Below are positions 19,279 to 27,350 of a stretch of DNA of 64,000 nt, piece by piece. The stretch spans positions 43,813 to 107,812 of the forward strand of contig JAIQGD010000037.1 in NCBI GenBank assembly GCA_020072765.1, read 5' to 3'. Under the pieces are notes generated by a model. It did not search any database and had not been told where the DNA came from. It was given only the letters and a program-made list of their open reading frames with translations. Each line of letters begins with the position of its first letter. Position 1 is the stretch's first letter. The DNA is from Terriglobia bacterium. GTDB taxonomy: Bacteria > Acidobacteriota > Terriglobia > Acidiferrales > UBA7541. The position numbers were made by a program, and so were the translations under genes.

Positions 19279-20571
19279 ATGGCGGCAGCGGCCACAGCCG
19301 GGCAATCACAAGACAGCAACAAATCGCTCATTCATGCGGCGATCGTAGTCGCCGTCGGCGTCCTCGCTACAACGCTCTCGCAGCCGCAGGTGCTCGGACG
19401 AATCCCCATTCAGAATCTTCTGAAGAACGAACTGCACGCCGATCGAGCGGCCAATGCCGCCTTCTTCTTTTGGATCGGTCTGGCGTGGTATTTCAAGCCC
19501 CTGGCAGGCATCGTCACCGACGCTTTCCCGCTGTTTGGCAGCCGCCGCAAGAATTACATGCTGATCAGCACCGTGTTGGCGGTCTTGTCATGGGCCGGGC
19601 TCTATTTCACGCCCCACCAGTACAACAAGCTCCTCTGGGTGTGTATTTTCATCGATCTTTTCATGGTGGTGGCGAGCACGGTGGTGGGCGCGTACATGGT
19701 GGAGATCGCGCAAGCGATCTCCGGATCGGGGCGGCTGACCGCCATCCGGCAGTTTATGCAGCAGTCGTGCTACCTCGTGGTCGGTCCGACCGCCGGGTAT
19801 CTGGGGAGCATCGCCTTCGGATGGACAACCGCAGCTTGCGGCGGCGCGATGTTCTTGCTGGTGCCCGCGGCAATTCTTTTTCTTCACGAGCAGCGCAAGA
19901 GAATCGATTCGCGCGAACTGCTCGGCAATGCCGGGAAGCAGCTGGTCAAGATCGGCGCCGCGACCACCATGTGGGCGGCTGCGGGGCTGATGGCCTTGTT
20001 CTACATAGCTCCCGGCTTAACCACGGCCGTGTTCTACAAGCAGCAGAACGATCTGCACCTCAACACCCAGGGCCAGGGTTTCTTGGTGTTCATCAGCGGG
20101 GGTTGTGGCGTGGCAGCGGCAGTAGGGTATGGATTTGCGTGCCGCTATCTTAACCTCCGGAAGCTGCTCGTCGGGTGCCTGCTCTTTGGCACGGCGGCCA
20201 ATCTCGGCTATCTCTTCTATTCATCGGTGGGCAGGGCTCGGGTGATCGAAGGTTTCAATGGTTTCGGCTACACGCTGGCCGAGCTTGCCTTGATGGACCT
20301 GGCGGTACGTGCCACTCCCGCCGGGAGCGAAGGCCTCGGCTTCTCTTTGATGATGAGCGTCCGTAACCTGGCCCTCTTCGGAACTGACTGGTTCGGCTCG
20401 ATGCTCCTGGACCAATACCATCTGTCGTTCAATTCTTTGGTGTTGACGAATGGCGCGACCACGCTGATAACGGTTCCCCTGATATTGCTGCTTCCCAGAC
20501 TCCTGGTGAGCAAGAAGGATACGGAGCCTCCCGAAGAACCTGCCGCGCCGAAGACGGGGCCGCAGGACTAA
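19279..20571 (+). CDS. BT1/folate-biopterin-type MFS transporter
   Basis: This inner-membrane transporter of 430 aa has about 12 hydrophobic segments. The stretch WYFKPLAGIVTDAFPLFGSR (WxxKPLxGxxxDxxPxxGxRR) is characteristic of the BT1 family, which includes folate and biopterin carriers of trypanosomatids, cyanobacteria and plants; R/K-rich loops follow. The start at 19279 (MAAAATAG) has a GGGAG about 8 nt upstream. The frame is open further upstream but without family similarity. It sits downstream of the broken receptor in the same orientation, so the two may have formed an outer/inner membrane uptake pair. The substrate is not known. Confidence 0.72.
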   Translation: MAAAATAGQSQDSNKSLIHAAIVVAVGVLATTLSQPQVLGRIPIQNLLKNELHADRAANAAFFFWIGLAWYFKPLAGIVTDAFPLFGSRRKNYMLISTVLAVLSWAGLYFTPHQYNKLLWVCIFIDLFMVVASTVVGAYMVEIAQAISGSGRLTAIRQFMQQSCYLVVGPTAGYLGSIAFGWTTAACGGAMFLLVPAAILFLHEQRKRIDSRELLGNAGKQLVKIGAATTMWAAAGLMALFYIAPGLTTAVFYKQQNDLHLNTQGQGFLVFISGGCGVAAAVGYGFACRYLNLRKLLVGCLLFGTAANLGYLFYSSVGRARVIEGFNGFGYTLAELALMDLAVRATPAGSEGLGFSLMMSVRNLALFGTDWFGSMLLDQYHLSFNSLVLTNGATTLITVPLILLLPRLLVSKKDTEPPEEPAAPKTGPQD

Positions 20572-20602
20572 TGCGGCTGTCGGACGGCGCGCGAAGACCT
20601 GT

Positions 20603-21502
20603 CTAACTCCGCAGCAGAGCCGATGCCAGCTCCCGCCATTGTGGCCGCGGAATCGCCTTCGCATCGGCCGTGAGCACCTGAATGCAAACATGGTCCGCGC
20701 CCGCCGAGTGATGGGCGCGAATGCGCTTCCGGATGGCGTCCAGATCGCCCCAGGCGATGATGGCGTCGATCAGCCGGTCACTGCCTCCATTCTTGAAGTC
20801 TTCCTCGCGGAATCCCAAACGGAGAAAGTTGTTCGTGTAATTGGGCAAGCCCAGGTAAAAGCCGAGGAAGGCGCGGCCGATTTCCCGTGCCTTGGCGGGA
20901 TCTTTCTCCAGGATCACGGCTTGCTCCGGGCACAGGTAAGGACCCTTCCCCAGTGTCTGGCGCGCCTGAGCCGTGTGCTCCGGATTGACGTTGTAGGGAT
21001 GCGCTCCGTCGGCGCGCTCGGCGGCCAGTTGCAGCATTTTGGGTCCGAGTGCCGCCAGCACGCGCACGGGCTTGGACGAAGGAGGGACGGCGTTGAACGG
21101 GGCGCGATCCATGGCATCGAGATACGCGCGCATCGTCGAGATGGGCTTCTCATAACGATGCCCGCGCAACTGCTCGACCAGCGGAACGTGGCTCACGCCC
21201 AAACCCAGAAGGAACCGGCCGGGGTACGCTTCGGCCAGCGTTTTCTGCGCGGCGGCCATCGCGACGGGATCGCGCGCGTAGATGTTGGCGATTCCCGTGG
21301 CGATGACGATGCGTTTGGTTCCCGCCAAAAGCAAGCCCGCGTGCGTGAACGCTTCGCGGCCCGCGGCTTCGCCAAACCACAGCGCCCCGAATCCCAGCTG
21401 CTCGAGTTCCGAAGCGACCTCCTGGGCCTGGGCGGCAGGGCACGTCTCGAGCTGGAGCGACCAGATTCCGATGGGACCGAGTTGCATCGATGCTTGCGGC
21501 AT
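20603..21502 (-). CDS. LLM-class (F420-dependent-type) oxidoreductase
   Basis: This luciferase-like monooxygenase fold protein has 299 aa. Visible features are ELEQLGFGALWFGEAAGREA near the N-terminus, IVIATGIANIYARDPVAMAA, the cofactor-loop region GRFLLGLGVSHVPLVEQLRG, and ADGAHPYNVNPEHTAQARQT. These resemble the TIGR03620-type F420-dependent subfamily, but whether the cofactor is F420 or FMN cannot be read from sequence alone. The start at 21502 (MPQASMQLGPIG) has a GGAG Shine-Dalgarno 7 nt upstream. The substrate is unknown. It is followed on the same strand upstream by an M20 peptidase, with a repeat element between them. Confidence 0.85.
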   Translation of the reverse strand: MPQASMQLGPIGIWSLQLETCPAAQAQEVASELEQLGFGALWFGEAAGREAFTHAGLLLAGTKRIVIATGIANIYARDPVAMAAAQKTLAEAYPGRFLLGLGVSHVPLVEQLRGHRYEKPISTMRAYLDAMDRAPFNAVPPSSKPVRVLAALGPKMLQLAAERADGAHPYNVNPEHTAQARQTLGKGPYLCPEQAVILEKDPAKAREIGRAFLGFYLGLPNYTNNFLRLGFREEDFKNGGSDRLIDAIIAWGDLDAIRKRIRAHHSAGADHVCIQVLTADAKAIPRPQWRELASALLRS

Positions 21503-21562
21503 GCTTGATCTCCGGCGTTCTCCCGGGGCGAAAGTTTCAGCCCCCAGGTCGCGGCTGTCATG

Positions 21563-21668
21563 TAACAGCTTGTTGAAAAATGCTTCTTTGCCTGAAACGC
21601 CGGAAAGAAGAGGGATTCCTCGTCGCTCCGCTCCTCGGAATGACAAGCTCGCGAGGTTGTCGAACAAT
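21563..21668. repeat. REP/MITE-like intergenic element
   Basis: TAACAGCTTGTTGAAAAAT (21563-21581) closely matches the inward-reading end of the element at 53374-53516 (17 of 19 positions by eye). It is followed by a palindromic core of the widespread attcctcgtcgctccg type: GGATTCC (21612-21618) facing GGAATGA (21637-21643) across the gctccgctc loop. A degenerate second end may be GTTGTCGAACAATACTCTT. The element occupies nearly the whole gap between the LLM and peptidase genes. Confidence 0.55.
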
Positions 21669-21672
21669 ACTC

Positions 21673-23037
21673 TTAGAGGCTGGCGAGGCTTTCGTAAAAC
21701 AGCGCGACGGCCTTGATGCCCCCGAAATAATTCTCGAGCGAGATGTGCTCGTCCGGCGCGTGCGCGTTCTCGTCGGGCAAGCCGAATCCCAGCAGCACGC
21801 AGGGGACCTTGAACGTGTCGTGCATCTGCGTGACGAAGGGGATCGAGCCACCTTCGCGGATGAACACGGCCTTCTTTCCGAAGCCCGCTTCGAGCGCGTG
21901 AATCGCTTTCTGGAAGATCGGGTGCGAGTAGGGCGCCACCCAGGGCTTGCCCGTGCTCAAGACCTCAAACTTGTGCGTGACCGTCTTGGGCAGCAGCTTG
22001 CGGATGTGCCGCTCGACGAGCTTGGCGATTTTGGCAGGGTCCTGGTCCGGCACCAGGCGCGTCGAAAGCTTCGCATAGGCCTTCGAAGGAATCACGGTTT
22101 TCGCGCCCTCGCCCGTGTAGCCGCCCCAGATGCCGTTTACCTCCAGCGTCGGCCGGGTCCACAGCTGTTCGACGATGGAATAGCCGTGCTCGCCGCACAG
22201 CGCCGGCGCGCCGACCGTTTTGCGAAACTCCTTTTCCTTCCACGGCAGCGATTGCAGCGCCCTGCGCTCGGCGCGCGTCGGCACGGCCACGTCGTCATAA
22301 AAGCCCGGGATCGCCACGGCCAAATTCCGGTCGTGGAGTTTGGCGATCATCTCGGCCAGGATGGTGAGGGGATTGGGAACGGCTCCGCCGAAAACTCCCG
22401 AGTGCAGATCCTGCGCCGGTCCGGTGATTTCGATCTGGTAATAATTCAGGCCGCGCAGGCCGTAGGTGATCGAAGGCACGCCCTTGGCGAGCATCGAGGT
22501 GTCGGAGACCACCAGGGCATCGGCCTTGAGCCGCTCGCGGTTCTGCTTCACGAAATCCCACAGGCTCACGCTGCCCACTTCCTCCTCGCCCTCGATCATT
22601 ACCTTCACGTTGATGGGCAGCTTGCCGGTGGCCTTCCGCAGGGCTTCGAGCGCCTTGAGGTGAATGTGCACCTGTCCCTTGTCGTCGGCCGTGCCGCGGC
22701 CGAAAAGATTGCCGTTGCGCTCAGTGGGCTCGAAGGGGGGACTGGTCCAAAGTTCCAGCGGCTCGGCGGGCTGCACATCGTAGTGGCCGTAGAACAGGAT
22801 CGTGGGCTTGCCCGGCGCATGCAGCGATTCGCCGTAAACCAGCGGGTGCATTTTCGTGGGAGCGATTTCGATATTGTCCAGGCCCGCGGCGCGGAGCTTT
22901 TCCGCCACCCAGCGCGCGGCGCGTTCGATGTCGGGCCGGTGTTCGCTCTTGGTGCTGACGCTCGGAATCCGCAAAAACTCTTTCAGTTCGTTCAGATGAT
23001 CTTCGCGTTTCGATTCGATGTAGTCGATTAGCTCCAC
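21673..23037 (-). CDS. M20/M25/M40-family metallopeptidase (dipeptidase-like)
   Basis: This cytoplasmic zinc-dependent aminoacyl/dipeptide hydrolase is 454 aa, normal for the family. Metal and catalytic motifs are visible: FYGHYDVQPAEP (first His ligand plus catalytic Asp), LFGRGTADDKGQVHIHL (bridging Asp), VMIEGEEEVGSVSL (Glu pair) and VVSDTSM (Asp ligand). The terminal His ligand lies near HAPDEHISLENYF. The dimerisation lid includes LNYYQIEITGPAQDLHSGVF. The family includes dipeptidases and carnosinase-like enzymes; the exact substrate is open. It could be co-transcribed with the LLM gene downstream, but the repeat element between them argues for separation. Confidence 0.92.
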   Translation of the reverse strand: MELIDYIESKREDHLNELKEFLRIPSVSTKSEHRPDIERAARWVAEKLRAAGLDNIEIAPTKMHPLVYGESLHAPGKPTILFYGHYDVQPAEPLELWTSPPFEPTERNGNLFGRGTADDKGQVHIHLKALEALRKATGKLPINVKVMIEGEEEVGSVSLWDFVKQNRERLKADALVVSDTSMLAKGVPSITYGLRGLNYYQIEITGPAQDLHSGVFGGAVPNPLTILAEMIAKLHDRNLAVAIPGFYDDVAVPTRAERRALQSLPWKEKEFRKTVGAPALCGEHGYSIVEQLWTRPTLEVNGIWGGYTGEGAKTVIPSKAYAKLSTRLVPDQDPAKIAKLVERHIRKLLPKTVTHKFEVLSTGKPWVAPYSHPIFQKAIHALEAGFGKKAVFIREGGSIPFVTQMHDTFKVPCVLLGFGLPDENAHAPDEHISLENYFGGIKAVALFYESLASL

Positions 23038-23193
23038 GCCCCGCTCCCTGGTAGGAGGATGCCTGCATGCATCGACGACATCTTAACGGGAGTGCGCCAG
23101 GATTCAAGCGATCTTTTCCAACTATTCTTTTGGGCACGCGCCGCGGGCGTACCATTGACGCCGTACGGTGCGGCGTTACACCATGGCCTTGTC

Positions 23194-23553
23194 ATGGCCA
23201 TCGCTTCCGCCAACACGCAGCGCCGCAGCGCGCGCCTGATCGCCAGCTTCCCGGTGCGGGCCCAGGGAACCAACGGGGAAGGCCGCAAATTCCGCGAACG
23301 CAGCCACACCATTGTAGTCAACGTGCAGGGCGGCCTGCTCTACCTCCAGGAGAAGCTGGAAATCGGCACGGAAATCGTCCTGGTCAACCCCGCGACCGAG
23401 GAGGAGCAGGAATGCCGCGTCGTCTACGTCGGCGAATCCTCGGACAAGGGAACGCGCATCGGAATCGAATTCCTCTCGCCCAGCCCGCACTTCTGGGGCG
23501 TTGACTTCGTTTCCCAGGGACCTCCCCCGCACGTTCCTGGCACCCTCCACTAG
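23194..23553 (+). CDS. Single-domain PilZ-like protein
   Basis: This small cytoplasmic protein of 119 aa contains one PilZ-type beta-barrel. The Arg cluster QRRSARLIASFPVRAQ is followed about 25 residues later by VVNVQGGLLYL, in the place of the (D/N)xSxxG motif. Here the Ser is replaced by Gln and the spacing is long, so cyclic-di-GMP binding is plausible but not assured. The ATG at 23194 is the last before the domain. The frame is open from 23059 but the upstream part shows no similarity, and no good Shine-Dalgarno marks either start. It is divergent from the M20 gene. Confidence 0.7.
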   Translation: MAIASANTQRRSARLIASFPVRAQGTNGEGRKFRERSHTIVVNVQGGLLYLQEKLEIGTEIVLVNPATEEEQECRVVYVGESSDKGTRIGIEFLSPSPHFWGVDFVSQGPPPHVPGTLH

Positions 23554-23733
23554 CCTGCCTTGCCGATCCGACGGCATGCCGTGGTGCGCGCCGCAAGGCC
23601 CGCCTCCAATCTGCAGTTGCATTGAGCCTCCAATTCAGGCATAACTCTCGCGTTTTCCGTATGGCGGGGCTTCGCCGTGCGCCGTGCGCGCGCCGGCCAT
23701 CCTCTCGGCACATATTAGTGGGGAGGCGAGATC

Positions 23734-25350
23734 ATGATCTGCATCCCAAAGACACAAATGTTTGCCATTCTGATTTGCTTGGCGCTGGCGCCCGTTGCCT
23801 ATGGCCAAGCGCCGAGCGGCGCGGGAAGCGGCACGGCGCCGGTCGAAAAGTGTGCTGACTTGGTAAAGCTCTCGATTCCCGGCTCCGGGATGGTGATCAC
23901 CAAAGCGGAGCCGGTTCCCACCGCGCCCCCGGGGACGGTGCGGCCCTCGCCTTTCTATCCCGGGACGATTCCGGTGGCCATCCCGTCGTATTGCCTTGCG
24001 GATGGAGTCATTGACCAGCGTATCGGCGCCGACGGAAAGCCTTACGCGATCGGCTTTGCCATCGCCTTGCCGGACAACTGGAACGGCCGGTTTCTGTTCC
24101 AGGGCGGCGGGGCGTTGAATGGTTCGGTGCCGCCGCCGATGGGCTGGCAGGCGGCCGGAAATGCTCCCGGGCTGGCGCGGGGCTTTGCCGTAGTCTCCAC
24201 CGACACCGGCCACAAGGGCGCCGCGTTTGACGCGTCGTTTATGAAGGACCAGCAGGCGAGTCTCGATTTTGCTCACGTGGCTGTCGGCCGCGTGACGGCC
24301 CTCGCCAAACAGATCATCGCGCATTACTACGGCCAGCCGGCCAAACACTCCTATTTCTCGGGTTGCTCCACTGGGGGGCGCGAAGGGATGCTTGTCTCGC
24401 AGCGGTATCCCACGGAGTTCGACGGCGTGGTGGTGGGCGATCCCGCCATGGATACGGGCTACTCGAACATCGCCCTGGCTTGGGCGGCGGTTGCCTTCAA
24501 CCAGATGGCCCCGAAAGACGCTTCCGGCAAGCCAGTGCCCGCGAATGATTTTTCGGCGGCCGACAAGAAGCTCCTGACTGACGCCATCCTGCAAGCCTGC
24601 GATTCCCTCGACGGATTGAAGGACGGCATGATCTTCAATCGCACGGCTTGCCATTTCGATCCGGGCGTTCTCACCTGCAAAGGTACCAAGACCGATGCTT
24701 GCCTGACATCGCTGCAAGTGGGCGCGCTCCAGAAAGCCTTCGCTGGGCCGAAGGATTCGCGGGGAAGACAAATCTATCCTGCGTTCCTTTACGACACGGG
24801 AATGATAGGCGGCGCTCCGGGCACCTTCTCGAACTTTTTGCCGAGCACAGGACCCAATCCCTTGGGTTCGCCCAATCTGGCGCTATCGCTGGATGTCGAT
24901 CAGCGAGTGGCGGCGGTGGCGGCCGACGGAAACCAGATTCTGACGGATACATCCACGTGGACGAATCTCAGCACCTTTTTCGGCCACGGCGGCAAGCTCA
25001 TTTTTTATCACGGCACGAGTGACCCGGTGTTTTCGGCGCTCGACACGCTCGCCTACTACCAGCGGATGGCCGCGGATAATGGCGGAGTGGATCGCGTCAT
25101 GCGATCGAGTCGGCTGTTTCTGGTACCGGGTATGGGCCACTGCTCGGGCGGCCCGGCAGCGCTCGATAGCTTTGACACGCTCGGCGCCGTCGTCAACTGG
25201 GTGGAAAAGGGCACGCCGCCGGATTCCATGGTGGCCACCGGAAGGGCGTTCCCGGGACGCAGCCGCCCGCTGTGCGCCTATCCCAAGCACGCGCAGTACA
25301 AGGGCCAGGGCGATCCCGAGGATGCCGCCAGTTTCGAGTGCGTCGAGTGA
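23734..25350 (+). CDS. Tannase/feruloyl esterase family hydrolase, secreted
   Basis: This alpha/beta hydrolase of 538 aa cleaves galloyl or feruloyl esters of plant polyphenols and cell-wall material. The N-terminal signal peptide ends around APVAYGQA. The nucleophile elbow is GCSTGGREGMLVSQRYP, preceded by the family hallmarks FQGGGALNGSV and VVSTDTGHKG. The catalytic Asp and His regions are YHGTSDPVFSA and LVPGMGHCSGG. The paired cysteines that bridge the triad in this family are present (C in GCSTGG and C in GHCSGG). The Shine-Dalgarno GGGGAGG precedes ATG 23734. It starts a run of exported enzymes. Confidence 0.9.
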   Translation: MICIPKTQMFAILICLALAPVAYGQAPSGAGSGTAPVEKCADLVKLSIPGSGMVITKAEPVPTAPPGTVRPSPFYPGTIPVAIPSYCLADGVIDQRIGADGKPYAIGFAIALPDNWNGRFLFQGGGALNGSVPPPMGWQAAGNAPGLARGFAVVSTDTGHKGAAFDASFMKDQQASLDFAHVAVGRVTALAKQIIAHYYGQPAKHSYFSGCSTGGREGMLVSQRYPTEFDGVVVGDPAMDTGYSNIALAWAAVAFNQMAPKDASGKPVPANDFSAADKKLLTDAILQACDSLDGLKDGMIFNRTACHFDPGVLTCKGTKTDACLTSLQVGALQKAFAGPKDSRGRQIYPAFLYDTGMIGGAPGTFSNFLPSTGPNPLGSPNLALSLDVDQRVAAVAADGNQILTDTSTWTNLSTFFGHGGKLIFYHGTSDPVFSALDTLAYYQRMAADNGGVDRVMRSSRLFLVPGMGHCSGGPAALDSFDTLGAVVNWVEKGTPPDSMVATGRAFPGRSRPLCAYPKHAQYKGQGDPEDAASFECVE

Positions 25351-25440
25351 CGAGTGCTGGCTCGGTGGTCATGCATGCATGTCCGAACCAGATGTTCGCT
25401 GCTATAGAAGCTTCGCCGTCAGTCAGAAAGGATGGTCTTC

Positions 25441-26112
25441 ATGAACGTAAAACGCCGCAATGCCCCGAATGGTTCCCCGCAGCCCGCCATGGATCGCCGC
25501 TCGTTGCTGAAAGGTTCGGTACTGGGCGGCAGCGCGATTCTCGCAGGAGGTCTGATTCCCGGGCTGCTTCCCGAGGCCGTGCGTGCCGGGCAGAGTGGCG
25601 CGGGCACCTCACAGAAGGCGGCGCCGGCGCCGCCGGCGGGAGCCGTCAAATCGTTGGGGGAAATTGAACCGATCAAGCTCGAGTACGTATTTCAGATCCG
25701 CATTGATTTCAAGGAACGCGTGTCGTTCCAGACGCCCAACGGCCGGCGCGCCTACGTGCCGGCGGTCTCCGGCGTCATCGAGGGGCCGCGCTTACAGGGC
25801 CGCGTGGTGCCGCACAGCGGCGCCGACTACGCGGGCAACGGCCGCCTCAACGCGCATTACATGCTCGAGGCCTCCGACGGCACGATGATCTATATCAACA
25901 ACACGGGGTATCTCTATCGCACCGACCGCAAGGAGATTTCGCGGGACGATCCGACGTGGGGCGGTGACGCGGAGTTCTACTTCCGCGTAACGCCGGTGTT
26001 CGATACGCCCATCGGTCCGCACGACTGGCTCACGCGCACGGTGATCGTGGGCACGGCCAAGCGCCACGCGAATCCCGACTACACCATCTTCACGTACTAC
26101 GCCGTGCTGTAA
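25441..26112 (+). CDS. DUF3237-family protein with twin-arginine signal
   Basis: This protein of about 223 aa begins MNVKRR and has a Tat-type signal, DRRSLLKGSVLGGSAILAGG, so it is probably exported folded. The mature part (KLEYVFQIRIDFKERVSF; GRLNAHYMLEASDGTMIYIN; HDWLTRTVIVGTAKR) matches the DUF3237 beta-barrel family, whose function is unknown. An ATG at 25432 is in frame, but the AGAAAGGATGG Shine-Dalgarno overlaps it and is better spaced for 25441. It lies 90 bp after the tannase-family gene on the same strand and may share its transcript. Confidence 0.8.
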   Translation: MNVKRRNAPNGSPQPAMDRRSLLKGSVLGGSAILAGGLIPGLLPEAVRAGQSGAGTSQKAAPAPPAGAVKSLGEIEPIKLEYVFQIRIDFKERVSFQTPNGRRAYVPAVSGVIEGPRLQGRVVPHSGADYAGNGRLNAHYMLEASDGTMIYINNTGYLYRTDRKEISRDDPTWGGDAEFYFRVTPVFDTPIGPHDWLTRTVIVGTAKRHANPDYTIFTYYAVL

Positions 26113-26212
26113 GTGGTCCTTACAACGCTGACGTAGCGGTATCATCCGGCCGTTCCAGCGCCCAAGGGCGCCCAGGGAAGGCGAGACTTGGTGTTCTAAT
26201 CCAGGAGGTTCC

Positions 26213-27325
26213 ATGCTCATGAAACGGACTCATTCACGCGCCATGTGTTTGGCGGCGCGCGTGGCGCTCGCCTTTGTACTTCTCGTCGGGACCGTCGGCC
26301 TGGTTTTATCCGCCGCCGATAATCCGCCGCTGCACGGCACTGTGGAACGCATCAAGGTGCACGGGAAAGCTCTCGAAGGAAATCTGGAGGGCGACTCGGC
26401 GGATCGCGACGTCTCGGTCTATCTGCCGCCCAGCTACAAGAGCCATCCGCACGACCGCTACCCGGTCGTCTACCTGCTGCATGGCTACACGGACAACGAC
26501 GACAACTGGTTCGGGGCCAAACATCTCTTCGTCGATGCGCCCGCGGCCTTCGACAAAGCGATTTCGGCTGGCGCGGCCCGCGAGATGATTGTCGTGATGC
26601 CCAACGCCTATACCGCGTACATGGGCAGCATGTACTCGAACTCCGTCACCACGGGTGACTGGGAGGCGTTCCTGACGCACGATCTGGTCGCGTACATGGA
26701 CGCGCATTACCGCACCATCCCCAATCGCATGAGCCGCGGCCTGGCCGGCCATTCGATGGGCGGGTACGGCACGATTCGGCTGGGAATAAAATTCCCGGAG
26801 GTGTTTTCGAGCATTTACGTGCTGAGCGCGTGCTGCCTCGAACCCAGCTTGAGTGTCGAATCCCCCTCGCTGGTGAAGGCAGAGGGCATTCGCAGCGCCG
26901 CGGACCTCGCCAAGGCTGATTTCGGCACGCGTGCGATGGTCGCTTCAGCGGCCGCATGGTCTCCGAATCCGAACAACGAGCCGCTTTTCTTCGATCTTCC
27001 CTGGCTGGGTGGCAAGTTCCAGCCGCAGGTCGCGCAGAAATGGGATGCCAACGCGCCCCTGGCGATGCTCGATCAATACGTCCCGAATCTGAAAAGGCTG
27101 CACGCCATTGCCGGTGACGTGGGCACGAAAGACACGCTCCTGGTTTCGAATCAGGAGCTCGATCGCCGCCTCGCCGTGTACGGGATTCCGCACACGTTTG
27201 AGACCTACGACGGCGACCACGTGAGCGGAATCCAGGGCCGCCTGGAGAAAAAGGTCCTGCCGTTTTTCTCGAGCAACCTGACGTTCGGTCCGGCTCACCG
27301 CCCGGCGAACGGGAAGACCCGCTAG
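26213..27325 (+). CDS. Secreted esterase-D-like alpha/beta hydrolase
   Basis: This putative esterase has 370 aa. A signal peptide/anchor occupies about residues 10-35. The mature protein has the esterase core VYLPPSYKSHPHDRYPVVYL followed by LHGYTDNDDNW, the nucleophile elbow SRGLAGHSMGGYGTIRLG, and a catalytic His in ETYDGDHVSGIQGRL. This is the family of S-formylglutathione hydrolases, mycolyltransferases and feruloyl esterases; the exported form near a tannase-family gene suggests a xylan or phenolic ester substrate. AGGAGG at 26201-26206 is spaced 6 nt from ATG 26213. The 3' end converges on the PQQ dehydrogenase with only 25 bp between. Confidence 0.85.
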   Translation: MLMKRTHSRAMCLAARVALAFVLLVGTVGLVLSAADNPPLHGTVERIKVHGKALEGNLEGDSADRDVSVYLPPSYKSHPHDRYPVVYLLHGYTDNDDNWFGAKHLFVDAPAAFDKAISAGAAREMIVVMPNAYTAYMGSMYSNSVTTGDWEAFLTHDLVAYMDAHYRTIPNRMSRGLAGHSMGGYGTIRLGIKFPEVFSSIYVLSACCLEPSLSVESPSLVKAEGIRSAADLAKADFGTRAMVASAAAWSPNPNNEPLFFDLPWLGGKFQPQVAQKWDANAPLAMLDQYVPNLKRLHAIAGDVGTKDTLLVSNQELDRRLAVYGIPHTFETYDGDHVSGIQGRLEKKVLPFFSSNLTFGPAHRPANGKTR

Positions 27326-27350
27326 CAGCGGTGCCGAAGAGATACAAGTC

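Noticed and set aside
21580..23031. 483-codon open frame on the plus strand
   Set aside because: It is antisense to the M20 peptidase, which has all its metal ligands.
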